Below, in pieces: positions 17,452-25,510 of a stretch of 64,000 bases of DNA. Position 1 is the first letter of the stretch, and each line of letters starts with the position of its first letter. The stretch is from Bacillota bacterium. Lineage in GTDB: Bacteria > Bacillota > Clostridia > Acetivibrionales > JAEZXR01. The stretch is from positions 48,419-112,418 of the forward strand of contig JAEZXR010000050.1 of assembly GCA_023419605.1 (NCBI GenBank), given 5' to 3'. The notes beneath the pieces are model-generated. The model ran no database searches. It had not been told where the DNA came from and saw only the letters and a list, made by a program, of their open reading frames with translations. Both the position numbers and the translations under genes were made by a program.

Positions 17452-19779
17452 ATGTACAAAACAAGAAAGCTAATGGCCTTTTTAGTAACTTTGATTTTCG
17501 CTTTAGTCAATCTGATGCCTTTACAGGTTGCTTTTGCTGCAAAGCCAAGCAATTGGACAGATTGGGACAAAAGCTCACTTCACTTTGATCAAAGTTACGG
17601 ATGCCGTGGCGATGTGACACAAGTAAGTGCCAAAATCGTAAATGGGCAGGATTCTGGCGATATGAAAGGGCCTTCGACCTGGGAGCTATACTGGATACCC
17701 AAAGGGAACCCTAAAAGGGGACAGGTAATAGCAAGCGGGACTGTTGAAGCTCTAAAGGCGGGACAAGCTCAAATCCTGACCTTCGATCCTCGCAAAAATC
17801 CAAAGGGCATTGCTGGAAACTATATGTTCAAGGCATACCAGAGGCCGGGACACCCTGGAACAGGGGAATTATGGTCGGAAGCATGTACGATCGTTGGAAC
17901 TGTTGCTACGCCGACTCCCATTCCGGTAACACCGGAGCCAACACCAGTGCCAACACCGGTACCGACACCGGTACCGACACCGGTACCGACACCGGAGCCA
18001 ACTCCAGTACCGACACCGGTACCAACGCCGGAACCAACTCCAGTACCGACACCGGAACCAACTCCAGTACCGACACCGGAGCCAACACCGGAACCAACTC
18101 CAGTACCGACACCGGTACCAACTCCAGTACCGACACCGGTACCAACGCCGATACCAGCTCCAGTAATTTTAGCTATCAACCCTAATTCCGGATATGTTAC
18201 AGGAGGACAAACGGTAAATATTTTTGGAAGCAACTTTACACCGGAAACTTTGGTATACTTTGGTGATAATCTGGTGTCCGGATTTTCTTATGGTGCAGGA
18301 AATAATGTTAGTGTTATAACCCCGTCTTCTGCGCAGGAGGGTCCCGTCAATGTAAAGGTTGTAAATCCTGATGGGCAGTACGCGATTGCAGAGGGAGGCT
18401 ATACTTACACTGCTATACCGATTGAGCTTCCCCCGGTGATAACGTCAGTTACACCTAATAGCGGTTTTGTGACGGGTGGAGAGTCTGTCTACATTGAAGG
18501 TGAAAACTTTAAGCGAAGCTCCAAGGTGTACTTTGGGACTGTAGAAGTCCCTGTGAGCTACTATTTCAATGCAGGCAAGATCCTTGTTACAGCTCCCCAG
18601 GCAGATCAGCCGGGAATTGTGGATGTATTCGTATCCAATGGTGAAAACCTGAATGCAATCCTGGCAGGGGCTTATACATACATGGAACTCCCAAAACCAC
18701 CAGGACCTGTAATTACAAGTGTTACTCCCGATAAAGGTTTGGCAGGTGGTGGAGAATATGTAGAAATTATAGGAGCGAACTTCGAAAGAGCCAGCAGGGT
18801 TTTCTTTGGGGATAAGGAAGTCTCAATAAACTATTTCTTTAGCAGTGGCAGAATTAGAGTCATGACGCCTGCTGTTGCTGTGGTGGGTACTGTGGATGTG
18901 AAGGTGGAAAATTCCGACGGGCAGTTTGCAGTTTTGGCTAACGCATATACCTACTATGTGCCTGCGCCTTCAATCTCGTCTGTATCACCCAGTTCCGGTC
19001 TCGTAACCGGGGGCGGAAGCGTAACCATCAATGGCTTAAACTTCAGTTCTGGTGTAAAGGTGTTTTTTGGTGGAGTTGAAGCCGTTGTAACAAGCCTCTA
19101 CAGCAGTATAAAGATTAATGTAATTGCCCCTGCGGGTGCAGCTGGAGTCGTTGACGTAACGGTTGTAAACCCGGACGGACAGTCTGCAACCGCATTACAG
19201 GCATATAAATATACTGAACCTGTAGTAGTAAAGCCTTCCATATCTGCTGTTTCACCTAACTCAGGATATGTCAATGGCGGGTACTATGTTTACATAGACG
19301 GTGAAAACTTCGAGAGAACTTCGAAGGTCTACTTTGGGAACACTCTGGTACCTATTAATTACTTCTACAGTACAAGTCGAATCCGGGTAGTAGCTCCGGC
19401 TGCAGCACAGGAAGGAGCCGTTGATATCACGGTAGTAAATGCAAATGGTGAAGCTTTTACTCTTTACAAAGGCTTTACATATACCCTTCCACCGCCACCG
19501 CCAGGGCCACAGATTACAAAAGTGACTTCGGACTACAACAATACTTCTATGAGCGGTGGATACTATATATACATTGAGGGAAGCAATTTTGTACGCTACC
19601 CGAAGGTATACTTTATTAGCCCTGATAATACCGTAACTAAGGAAGTGCCTGTAAACTACTTCTTTGGTACAACAAAATTCAGGGTCGTAGCTCCAGCAGT
19701 TAGTATTCCGGGAGTGTGGAAGGTTAAAGTGGTAAATCCAGATGGGCAGCAGGCAGAAAGCACATTTACGTATAAGTAG
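17452..19779 (+). CDS. Secreted protein: TapA-like domain, Pro-Thr linker and six IPT/TIG repeats
   Basis: Signal peptide residues 1-30 (VAFA/AKPS). The next 115 residues resemble TapA/YqxM, the Bacillus amyloid-fibre assembly protein: WDKSSLHF near the start, WELYWIPKGNPKRGQVI in the middle, and YMFKAYQRPGHPGTG before ELWSE, in the same order as the B. subtilis protein. A Pro-Thr linker (PTPVPTPEPTP type, about residues 155-240) follows, then six IPT/TIG repeats with TGG or GGG turns, ending in a TFTYK tail. No anchor motif is seen. Start ATG 17452 has AGAGGTG 6 bases upstream, better than GTG 17443. The TapA comparison is from memory of family features, so it is moderately sure; the IPT repeats are clear. 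A role in the extracellular matrix is inferred. Confidence 0.78.
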   Translation: MYKTRKLMAFLVTLIFALVNLMPLQVAFAAKPSNWTDWDKSSLHFDQSYGCRGDVTQVSAKIVNGQDSGDMKGPSTWELYWIPKGNPKRGQVIASGTVEALKAGQAQILTFDPRKNPKGIAGNYMFKAYQRPGHPGTGELWSEACTIVGTVATPTPIPVTPEPTPVPTPVPTPVPTPVPTPEPTPVPTPVPTPEPTPVPTPEPTPVPTPEPTPEPTPVPTPVPTPVPTPVPTPIPAPVILAINPNSGYVTGGQTVNIFGSNFTPETLVYFGDNLVSGFSYGAGNNVSVITPSSAQEGPVNVKVVNPDGQYAIAEGGYTYTAIPIELPPVITSVTPNSGFVTGGESVYIEGENFKRSSKVYFGTVEVPVSYYFNAGKILVTAPQADQPGIVDVFVSNGENLNAILAGAYTYMELPKPPGPVITSVTPDKGLAGGGEYVEIIGANFERASRVFFGDKEVSINYFFSSGRIRVMTPAVAVVGTVDVKVENSDGQFAVLANAYTYYVPAPSISSVSPSSGLVTGGGSVTINGLNFSSGVKVFFGGVEAVVTSLYSSIKINVIAPAGAAGVVDVTVVNPDGQSATALQAYKYTEPVVVKPSISAVSPNSGYVNGGYYVYIDGENFERTSKVYFGNTLVPINYFYSTSRIRVVAPAAAQEGAVDITVVNANGEAFTLYKGFTYTLPPPPPGPQITKVTSDYNNTSMSGGYYIYIEGSNFVRYPKVYFISPDNTVTKEVPVNYFFGTTKFRVVAPAVSIPGVWKVKVVNPDGQQAESTFTYK
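17929..18163 (+). repeat. Low-complexity repeat coding the Pro-Thr linker
   Basis: Six- and twelve-base units (CCGACACCGGTA, CCAACTCCAGTA types) alternate for about 235 bases and encode PTPVPTPEP. All frames stay open because the unit is a multiple of three. Such tracts change length by slippage or recombination. Confidence 0.9.
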
Positions 19780-19813
19780 GAATCATTAGAGACGGTTCAG
19801 TTTCGACTCTGTA

Positions 19814-19890
19814 CTTATGTACGCTGTATAAACGGTAGTTATACATAAGAAAAGAGCTAGTAAGGAGAAAACCTTATTGGCTCTTTTTTC
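19814..19890 (+). terminator. Two hairpins ending the IPT gene
   Basis: CTTATGTA (19814-19821) pairs with TACATAAG (19842-19849). A second hairpin follows with AAGAGCTAGTAAGG (about 19852-19865) and CCTTATTGGCTCTT ending near 19886, then TTTT. The latter is a good intrinsic terminator. Confidence 0.75.
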
Positions 19891-20129
19891 ATTGTTACGT
19901 ATTTGGACATCATCAGACTATCTGGCGGGGGATAAGTGAATAAAGTAGCAAGTGTTGCTTCTGAAGAAACACTATTAAGTATAGTAGTGAATACAGAAAG
20001 AATCTGATCAATAATCAGAGGCCAGCAAGATGCAAAGAAGAGAAAGAAACCAAGTGGAAACCGGCGCATGTAACATCATGTTGGGGGAAGTGAGAAAAAG
20101 ACCATCCCCTCCGATTGAGAAGAGTCAAA
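19891..20129. other. Spacer between convergent genes
   Basis: No gene, riboswitch or clear repeat is seen in these 239 bases apart from short purine-rich stretches. Confidence 0.4.
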
Positions 20130-21731
20130 TCAAGGCTGAATTATCGCCTGAAAATCTTTACTGCCTTTTCCAACTTTTCTCGCTTTAATCTTATCGAGGT
20201 AACCGGTAATCTTATACGACATATAGAGCGTTAAAACATTTTCAATATTGGAAAAATCAACATGGACAAGGTCCAATATCTTCTGCATCCTATACCACAT
20301 GGTGTTCCGATGGATGAAAAGCTCTTCCGAGGTCTTTTGAATGCTTTGGTTGTTTTTCAAATATACAAAAAGGGTGTTATATAGGTCTGAATGATTTTTC
20401 TTATCATATTCCCTCAGAGTAATAAGTACGGGATGGCAAAAATCCTTATAGTCCATCGGAGTATGAGAGGAAGAAAGCAAATCATAGAGTTGTATATCCG
20501 AGTAAAAGATCAGAGGATTCTCAGGACATACGATCTTTCCAATTTCAATTGCTTTTACGGCCTGAAAATAGTATTTCCTGCATTCCGCAATATCTGAAAA
20601 TTCTTTGCTTATTCCGAGATAAATCCTGTTGGGGATCAACAAATCTCTCGCCTTTTGAATAAACTCGGAATTCATATCCAACTTTTCATTATCCTGTATA
20701 CTAACAACCATATCATTATAGTATACCAAATTATTATAGGAAAACAAAGCGCTAAACTTATCTTTTAAGTACCCTGAATTTTTACCGGAAGAGTTATACT
20801 TTGAAATATCAAGCACAAATACGGAAAGTCTTTTTCCAAACCGAATATTTCCGCTTTTCATTCTTTCCTCCAGTACCTTTCTGCTTCTTAAATTATTTTC
20901 AAGCAAATCATAGACTAGGTCGTCGTATACCACATTGTAGGCGTTCCTGTAAAAGCTGTTTTTCTTCATTTCTTCTGCAATGATATCGCTTGCAAGTGCA
21001 AGAAGCTCTCTATCTTTGGGCAGAAAAGGCTGCTTGCACCCTAGAAGGATTACATTGCCCATATATTTTCCTCTTATTTTAATCCTTGAAACCAGTTTGG
21101 GAACAGGGCTTTCCTTACATACTACTTCATAGGGCTCCCCGGATTTCAGTCCGTATTGCACGCTTTTCATTTTCTTAACAGCCATAATGAAATCATAAGA
21201 ACAATACCCTTTTTTTATATTCTCCATCCAAACAGGATCATTCATATCCATACTACTGGAATACGCCAGAACCTTATAACTGATATCGATTACAACTACC
21301 GGATTATTAAGGGTTTGGGAAGCTACGTTCACTATATAATCAAGCCCATTGCCTGTAATAAAGGACTTTAGCAAAGCTGACTTACGATGTTCCAATTGAA
21401 CATCTTCAAGGAAAAGCTCTCTTATTTGATTACATGTTTCGAAAATATCCTCTGTGCCTTTATACTCAATGACATTCAGTTTATTTATAAAAAAGTCTTC
21501 AATAGACAGGCTGTTATCATTAATCAGGACAAGGCTTGCATTCTTTAAATTTTTTGCTTCACCCTGAAGCATTGAAGTTTTTCCGATATAGATAAAATCA
21601 TTGGAAAAAACGCTTTGTTCCTGTGTAATAAGCTTTATATCATGAAAAAGCGCACTCATTTCATCACTAAAATAGATGTTTACCGCTTTCTCGGAAAAAT
21701 GCCTGCAGAGCTCTATAAAACCAATACCCAT
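20130..21731 (-). CDS. PucR/CdaR-family transcriptional regulator
   Basis: A 533-aa regulator with the C-terminal PucR-type helix-turn-helix (NNQSIQKTSEELFIHRNTMWYRMQ, about residues 475-498). A GGDEF-like CdaR region precedes it and a sensory N-terminal part of about 300 residues has no clear ligand motif. Start ATG at 21731 is preferred to GTG 21740, because AAGGGG sits 8 bases before it. It is divergent from the acetoacetate-decarboxylase-family gene at 21934, and two perfect palindromes lie between them, suggesting it controls that gene. The inducer is unknown. Confidence 0.85.
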   Translation of the reverse strand: MGIGFIELCRHFSEKAVNIYFSDEMSALFHDIKLITQEQSVFSNDFIYIGKTSMLQGEAKNLKNASLVLINDNSLSIEDFFINKLNVIEYKGTEDIFETCNQIRELFLEDVQLEHRKSALLKSFITGNGLDYIVNVASQTLNNPVVVIDISYKVLAYSSSMDMNDPVWMENIKKGYCSYDFIMAVKKMKSVQYGLKSGEPYEVVCKESPVPKLVSRIKIRGKYMGNVILLGCKQPFLPKDRELLALASDIIAEEMKKNSFYRNAYNVVYDDLVYDLLENNLRSRKVLEERMKSGNIRFGKRLSVFVLDISKYNSSGKNSGYLKDKFSALFSYNNLVYYNDMVVSIQDNEKLDMNSEFIQKARDLLIPNRIYLGISKEFSDIAECRKYYFQAVKAIEIGKIVCPENPLIFYSDIQLYDLLSSSHTPMDYKDFCHPVLITLREYDKKNHSDLYNTLFVYLKNNQSIQKTSEELFIHRNTMWYRMQKILDLVHVDFSNIENVLTLYMSYKITGYLDKIKARKVGKGSKDFQAIIQP

Positions 21732-21758
21732 GTAACTCACCCCTTGTTATTATAGTTC

Positions 21759-21841
21759 ATTGTGCACAATTTTTCCATATGTTTTTAAATATAGTAAATA
21801 TAGTAATGTTAATTCTGCTATGGTAAATTGTTTATAAACAA
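21759..21841. promoter_or_regulatory. Two perfect palindromes in the divergent regulator/adc spacer
   Basis: ATTGTGCACAAT (21759-21770) and TTGTTTATAAACAA (21828-21841) are perfect inverted repeats. They are candidate operators for the PucR-family regulator or another factor. Confidence 0.5.
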
Positions 21842-21933
21842 GGCATGGCAGTGTTAAGAAATGAAATATGAGGACCCCTTTTTATCCATAAGATCTACTT
21901 ATTCAGTAATCAAAATAAGAGGAGGAAACCATA

Positions 21934-22728
21934 ATGGGTAGTTTTGTAAAAAATCCAAATGATATCATAAAATACAGTAATAAGCCTGTAACGTTTTATG
22001 ATGCTGAGACACTTACCGCTTATTGGGAAACAAAGCCTGAAATTATTGAGCGCATACTGCCGGAACCGCTAAAACCGGCAAAAATGCCTTTGGTGCATGC
22101 GTTTGTGGCCAATTATCCTCGAACCAATTTCTGCCCTCCCTACAGGGAAGCCGCTTTATTCGTACTGGCAGACTATAACGGGGAGCTGGGGACCTATTGT
22201 CTTTCCATGCCGATCACCGACGATATCGCCATGGGACTTGGCAGGGAAATTTGCGGATTTCCAAAGAAAATAGCGGAGATTGAGCTTAAAAAAGAGGGGG
22301 ATACGGTGGAAGGAATTGTAGGACGGCAGGGGATAAACTTCTTCCATGTCAAGGCAAAACTTAATGAATGCTTTAATGCTGAAGATGGACAGAAAATACT
22401 TGCTGAGAACTATGGAAATGGCCTGCCTGTATTCAACATCAAATACTCCAAGGCAATCGACGGCAGCGGGTTCGACTTAAAGCCGATTCTTGTAAAAGAG
22501 GGTACAACCATGGACACCAGTGTGCGTAAGGTTGGAGAGGCCAAAATAGACATGAAGGATTCGCCCCATGATCCCTGGGCGGAGTTGGAAGTGATGAGAA
22601 TGTTAGGATGTGTTTATACCGTAAGCACTACGGTTCTTTTAAAAGGTACGGTTTTAACAGAAGTGAATCCAGCAGCATTTTTACCATACTCCTATTTGCG
22701 ATGGGACTGGTGGGAAGATGCTCTCTAA
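21934..22728 (+). CDS. Acetoacetate decarboxylase family protein
   Basis: Members of this family decarboxylate acetoacetate through a Schiff-base lysine, and some act on other keto acids or as aldolase-dehydratases. GREICGFPKK places Lys111-Lys112 where the clostridial enzyme has its Lys115-Lys116 pair. The 264-aa length is near the 244 aa of the solventogenic enzyme. AGAGGAGG lies 9 bases before ATG. It is divergent from a PucR regulator and followed by an SDR. No CoA-transferase gene (ctfAB) is adjacent, so acetone formation cannot be assumed. Confidence 0.85.
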   Translation: MGSFVKNPNDIIKYSNKPVTFYDAETLTAYWETKPEIIERILPEPLKPAKMPLVHAFVANYPRTNFCPPYREAALFVLADYNGELGTYCLSMPITDDIAMGLGREICGFPKKIAEIELKKEGDTVEGIVGRQGINFFHVKAKLNECFNAEDGQKILAENYGNGLPVFNIKYSKAIDGSGFDLKPILVKEGTTMDTSVRKVGEAKIDMKDSPHDPWAELEVMRMLGCVYTVSTTVLLKGTVLTEVNPAAFLPYSYLRWDWWEDAL

Positions 22729-22807
22729 ATTATACAATCATACTACAGTATGGTTTATGGATTTATTCGAACATACATTTACGTATGCAAATTAGGACGG
22801 AACTTAG

Positions 22808-22862
22808 CTGATTTGGAAGGCATCTATCCCCAGAATCGTTAGCCATATGTTTTCCAAATCAG
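22808..22862 (+). terminator. Inverted repeat after the decarboxylase gene
   Basis: CTGATTTGGA (22808-22817) pairs with TCCAAATCAG (22853-22862) around a 35-base loop. There is no T tract, so the terminator role is weakly supported. Confidence 0.4.
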
Positions 22863-22960
22863 TAGTCACCCATCTTATTGTATATAGAATAGATTCTAAT
22901 GTATCAGTAAGCTTATATACCTATGACCAAAACAGTACAATGTAAGAGGAGATTTTTGTT

Positions 22961-23728
22961 ATGAGCAATTTGTTTGATTTGAACGGTAAGGTGGCCATTG
23001 TAACTGGAGCTTCCGGCGGAATAGGGGCTGAAACTGCTAAAGCTTTTGCTGCACAAGGTGCAGATGTAGCAGTACTGGATATACGATACGAATGGTTGGA
23101 GGCTTTAGTTAGGGAAATTGAAGCTATGGGAAGAAAGGTTCTTCCGATAAAGTGTGATGTTACGAAGGAAGAGGAAATAAAGGCTGCCGTAAAAACTGTT
23201 TTAGACACCTTTGGAAAGATCGATATACTAGTGAACAATGCAGGCGTGGCTTCTGGAGGTTCACTGGAAGATATTGAAGAAGCTGAATGGGACCGGGTGA
23301 TAGACATAAATCTAAAAGGAATATTCTTAATGTCAAAACACATTGTTGCACATATGAAGGAAAGAAAATATGGGAAAATCATTAACACTGCCTCCGTTTG
23401 CGGGCGTATAGGAAGTAAATCCGCCTCGCTCCATGCCTATAGTGCCTCAAAGGGCGCGGTAATTAACCTCACAAGGACCATGGGAGCTTCACTGGCTCCC
23501 TATGGCATAACCGTTAATGCCATTGGGCCGGCCCTTTTTAAGACAAAAATGACTGAGAATTCCTTATGTAATGAAAGATTTCTGGAAGGATACAATGCGC
23601 TGTGTCCGGCAGGAAGACCCGGGAACCTCGAGGAATTAAACGGGGCTGTCATTTACTTTGCATCGGATGCTTCCAGCTATACTACAGGTCAAACATTATT
23701 CATCGATGGCGGCTTGACAGCTGTTTGA
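22961..23728 (+). CDS. Short-chain dehydrogenase/reductase
   Basis: A 255-aa classical SDR. TGASGGIGAE (residues 13-22) binds NAD(P), NNAGVASGG follows, and Ser plus YSASKGAV gives the catalytic Ser-Tyr-Lys. The C-terminus GQTLFIDGGLTAV is typical of FabG-like and 3-hydroxyacyl or sugar-alcohol dehydrogenases. It lies 230 bases after the acetoacetate decarboxylase homolog, which hints at keto-acid or ketone metabolism, but the substrate cannot be told from sequence. Confidence 0.88.
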   Translation: MSNLFDLNGKVAIVTGASGGIGAETAKAFAAQGADVAVLDIRYEWLEALVREIEAMGRKVLPIKCDVTKEEEIKAAVKTVLDTFGKIDILVNNAGVASGGSLEDIEEAEWDRVIDINLKGIFLMSKHIVAHMKERKYGKIINTASVCGRIGSKSASLHAYSASKGAVINLTRTMGASLAPYGITVNAIGPALFKTKMTENSLCNERFLEGYNALCPAGRPGNLEELNGAVIYFASDASSYTTGQTLFIDGGLTAV

Positions 23729-23773
23729 AAGGGTTGCCAAGCATATGTTCCTATATCGACTGACGGGACCAGC

Positions 23774-23824
23774 AGAGCGGTTCAGCAAAGGAGGAAATGC
23801 AGCCAACGCTGAACCGTTCTTCTC
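23774..23824 (+). terminator. Terminator between SDR and Fe-S protein genes
   Basis: AGCGGTTCAGC (23776-23786) pairs with GCTGAACCGTT (23808-23818), followed by CTTCTCGTT. The genes on both sides converge here. Confidence 0.65.
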
Positions 23825-23832
23825 GTTCAAGG

Positions 23833-24750
23833 TTACTTATTTATTAGAACACCTAAATTTCTAGATAATATATTGTCTCCATAATAACCGATTAAATCCA
23901 ACCGTTGAAGGGTATTCCGGGTATGCTCGGGAAGCTTGCTTAATTCCGGCCCCTTGAGGAGAAGAGAAACCTCTTCCTCCGTAAAAACATCCCTCATTTC
24001 GACGGTTTTGCTATACTGCTTGTTCTGCGGACAAACCGTCTGGCAATGCATGCAGCCGACGATTGCATTATGCCGGGTGCTATCTACCCAATCAGGGAAC
24101 CTTCCACCATATTCGTTTAAATGGGTCAGGCAATTCTCTGCATGGAGTAGGTATCTTTCAGCGTCGATACATTTCGTCGGACAATTTTTCAGACATGCAT
24201 GGCAGGTATCGCAGTCCGGCATCCTTTTCACATCCTGCCAGCTATCCTCACAGGGCATATCCGTAACCCAGGCAATGAGCCGGTTAAAGCTTCCCATTCC
24301 CTGAACATAGGAAATATTATTCCTTCCGTACATGCTGAGCCCGCTTCTAACAGACAGTAATTTTAACGGTAATTTCGCACGCAGCAGAGTATAATTCTCC
24401 GGCGTAAGTACATGTTGTACTATCTCCAATACCGGACGATCTACTTCCGTTGATAGATAGGTAGGAGGTATGATTACTTCGCAGGGTTTACCCTTCCAGG
24501 TAAAGCATAATTTTATAATGGGTTGAGGTATTGCTGCGATGATTATTGATTTTGCCCCAAGCAGCTCCTTTGAGTAATCGAATTGAAACCCGGTAAGATT
24601 TTCGTTATAAAACTCCTCATTCAGAAGCCCTGTCCTATGTAATTCCAGAATATCCTTCTGCAAATCCTTGCTATGTTCAACGGATACTACCTTTCCTCTG
24701 TACCCCTTCTGTTCCAATTCGGCTAAAAGACGGTCCTGTACTGTGCTCAT
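23833..24750 (-). CDS. Dicluster [4Fe-4S] protein, QueG-like
   Basis: A 305-aa redox protein. CDTCHACLKNCPTKC and CMHCQTVCPQN (about residues 182-250) form two [4Fe-4S] clusters as in epoxyqueuosine reductase QueG and its relatives. The N-terminal half has the related but diverged cobalamin-domain-like region (KSIIIAAIPQP). The start at 24750 gives a 7-base gap to GGAGG; ATG 24756 is too close. Whether it acts on tRNA queuosine or belongs to a separate reductive family is open. It is divergent from a CGNR regulator whose operators lie in the shared spacer, so co-regulation is possible. Confidence 0.75.
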   Translation of the reverse strand: MSTVQDRLLAELEQKGYRGKVVSVEHSKDLQKDILELHRTGLLNEEFYNENLTGFQFDYSKELLGAKSIIIAAIPQPIIKLCFTWKGKPCEVIIPPTYLSTEVDRPVLEIVQHVLTPENYTLLRAKLPLKLLSVRSGLSMYGRNNISYVQGMGSFNRLIAWVTDMPCEDSWQDVKRMPDCDTCHACLKNCPTKCIDAERYLLHAENCLTHLNEYGGRFPDWVDSTRHNAIVGCMHCQTVCPQNKQYSKTVEMRDVFTEEEVSLLLKGPELSKLPEHTRNTLQRLDLIGYYGDNILSRNLGVLINK

Positions 24751-24769
24751 ATTCATCCTCCTTTTATCG

Positions 24770-24861
24770 TGTAACCCTCATTTTGACGAATAAAGGTTAC
24801 AATGCTATAATGAGTATAGCATTAACGGATGTAACCGTCAATAACAAAATAGGAGGTTACA
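24770..24861 (+). promoter_or_regulatory. Promoter with two identical-geometry operators for the CGNR gene
   Basis: A sigma-A promoter TTGACG (24783-24788), 17 bases, TATAAT (24806-24811). Two inverted repeats TGTAACC-N18-GGTTACA occur at 24770-24801 and 24830-24861, with starts exactly 60 bases apart. The first straddles the -35 and the second covers the ribosome binding site. This suggests autoregulation by the CGNR protein, possibly with control of the divergent gene. Confidence 0.7.
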
Positions 24862-24863
24862 CA

Positions 24864-25403
24864 ATGGACGAATTGTGTTTGGATTTTATAAACAGCAAAT
24901 GGTATGCTACACATAAATTAAACAAGGAAATACTGAGAGAAAATGGCCTTCTCATGAATTTTTTCAGTAAGAGAAACCTTCATATCGATGGATCCCCTGA
25001 CAGTGAAATCCAGGATGCGCTGTTAGAACTGCGCTCCTTTTTGGAGAAAACTTTAGAGGAATTCGTGACAAATAGGTCGGTTTCAAGAGATGCCTTGTCC
25101 AAAATCAATAAATATCTAAGGGCAGTACCCTGTGTAAGAGTCGTTGAGCAGGTAGATGAAAAATATAGGGTGGCGCTGAAGCCGGTTTCACTGGGTTGGG
25201 ATTGGATCATGGCTGAAATTGCGGCGTCTTTTGTGCAATTGCTATGGGAGTGTGATGTAGAGCGAATTAAGATCTGCGAAAACCCTGAGTGCAGATGGGT
25301 TTTCTATGATGAAACCAAAAGCAGGACAAAGCGCTGGTGTGACGATACCTGTGCCAGCCGCATGAAGGTCAGAAGGTTCCGGGAAAAGCGAAAAAACATA
25401 TAA
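24864..25403 (+). CDS. CGNR zinc-finger (ABATE-like) regulator
   Basis: A 179-aa protein. The N-terminal part (ELCLDFINSKW) matches the putative sensor domain of CGNR proteins, with LGWDWIMAEIAASFVQLL before the finger. The C-terminal zinc site uses Cys138, Cys143, Cys159 and Cys163, and the usual CGNR tetrapeptide reads CASR. A basic tail (MKVRRFREKRK) would contact DNA. The start at 24864 follows AGGAGG; the 27-residue extension from 24783 would begin inside the promoter. Paired operators overlap its promoter. Confidence 0.85.
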   Translation: MDELCLDFINSKWYATHKLNKEILRENGLLMNFFSKRNLHIDGSPDSEIQDALLELRSFLEKTLEEFVTNRSVSRDALSKINKYLRAVPCVRVVEQVDEKYRVALKPVSLGWDWIMAEIAASFVQLLWECDVERIKICENPECRWVFYDETKSRTKRWCDDTCASRMKVRRFREKRKNI

Positions 25404-25442
25404 ATGCAAGATGCGTAGGCTTCCTCTATCGTAAATCCTCTA

Positions 25443-25472
25443 TTTACGTTGCAGTAATGGAAATGGTATAAT
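25443..25472 (+). promoter_or_regulatory. Promoter for the PrsA-like foldase gene
   Basis: TTTACG (25443-25448) and TATAAT (25467-25472) with an 18-base spacer, about 40 bases before ATG 25511. Confidence 0.55.
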
Positions 25473-25510
25473 ATGGACAACCGTTAATAAATTTATTTGG
25501 AGGTTGGTTT

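Noticed and set aside
17906..18233. Long open frames on both strands across the Pro-Thr tract
   Set aside because: They arise from the repeat unit being a multiple of three and lacking stop codons; only the frame of the secreted protein has a start, signal peptide and domains.
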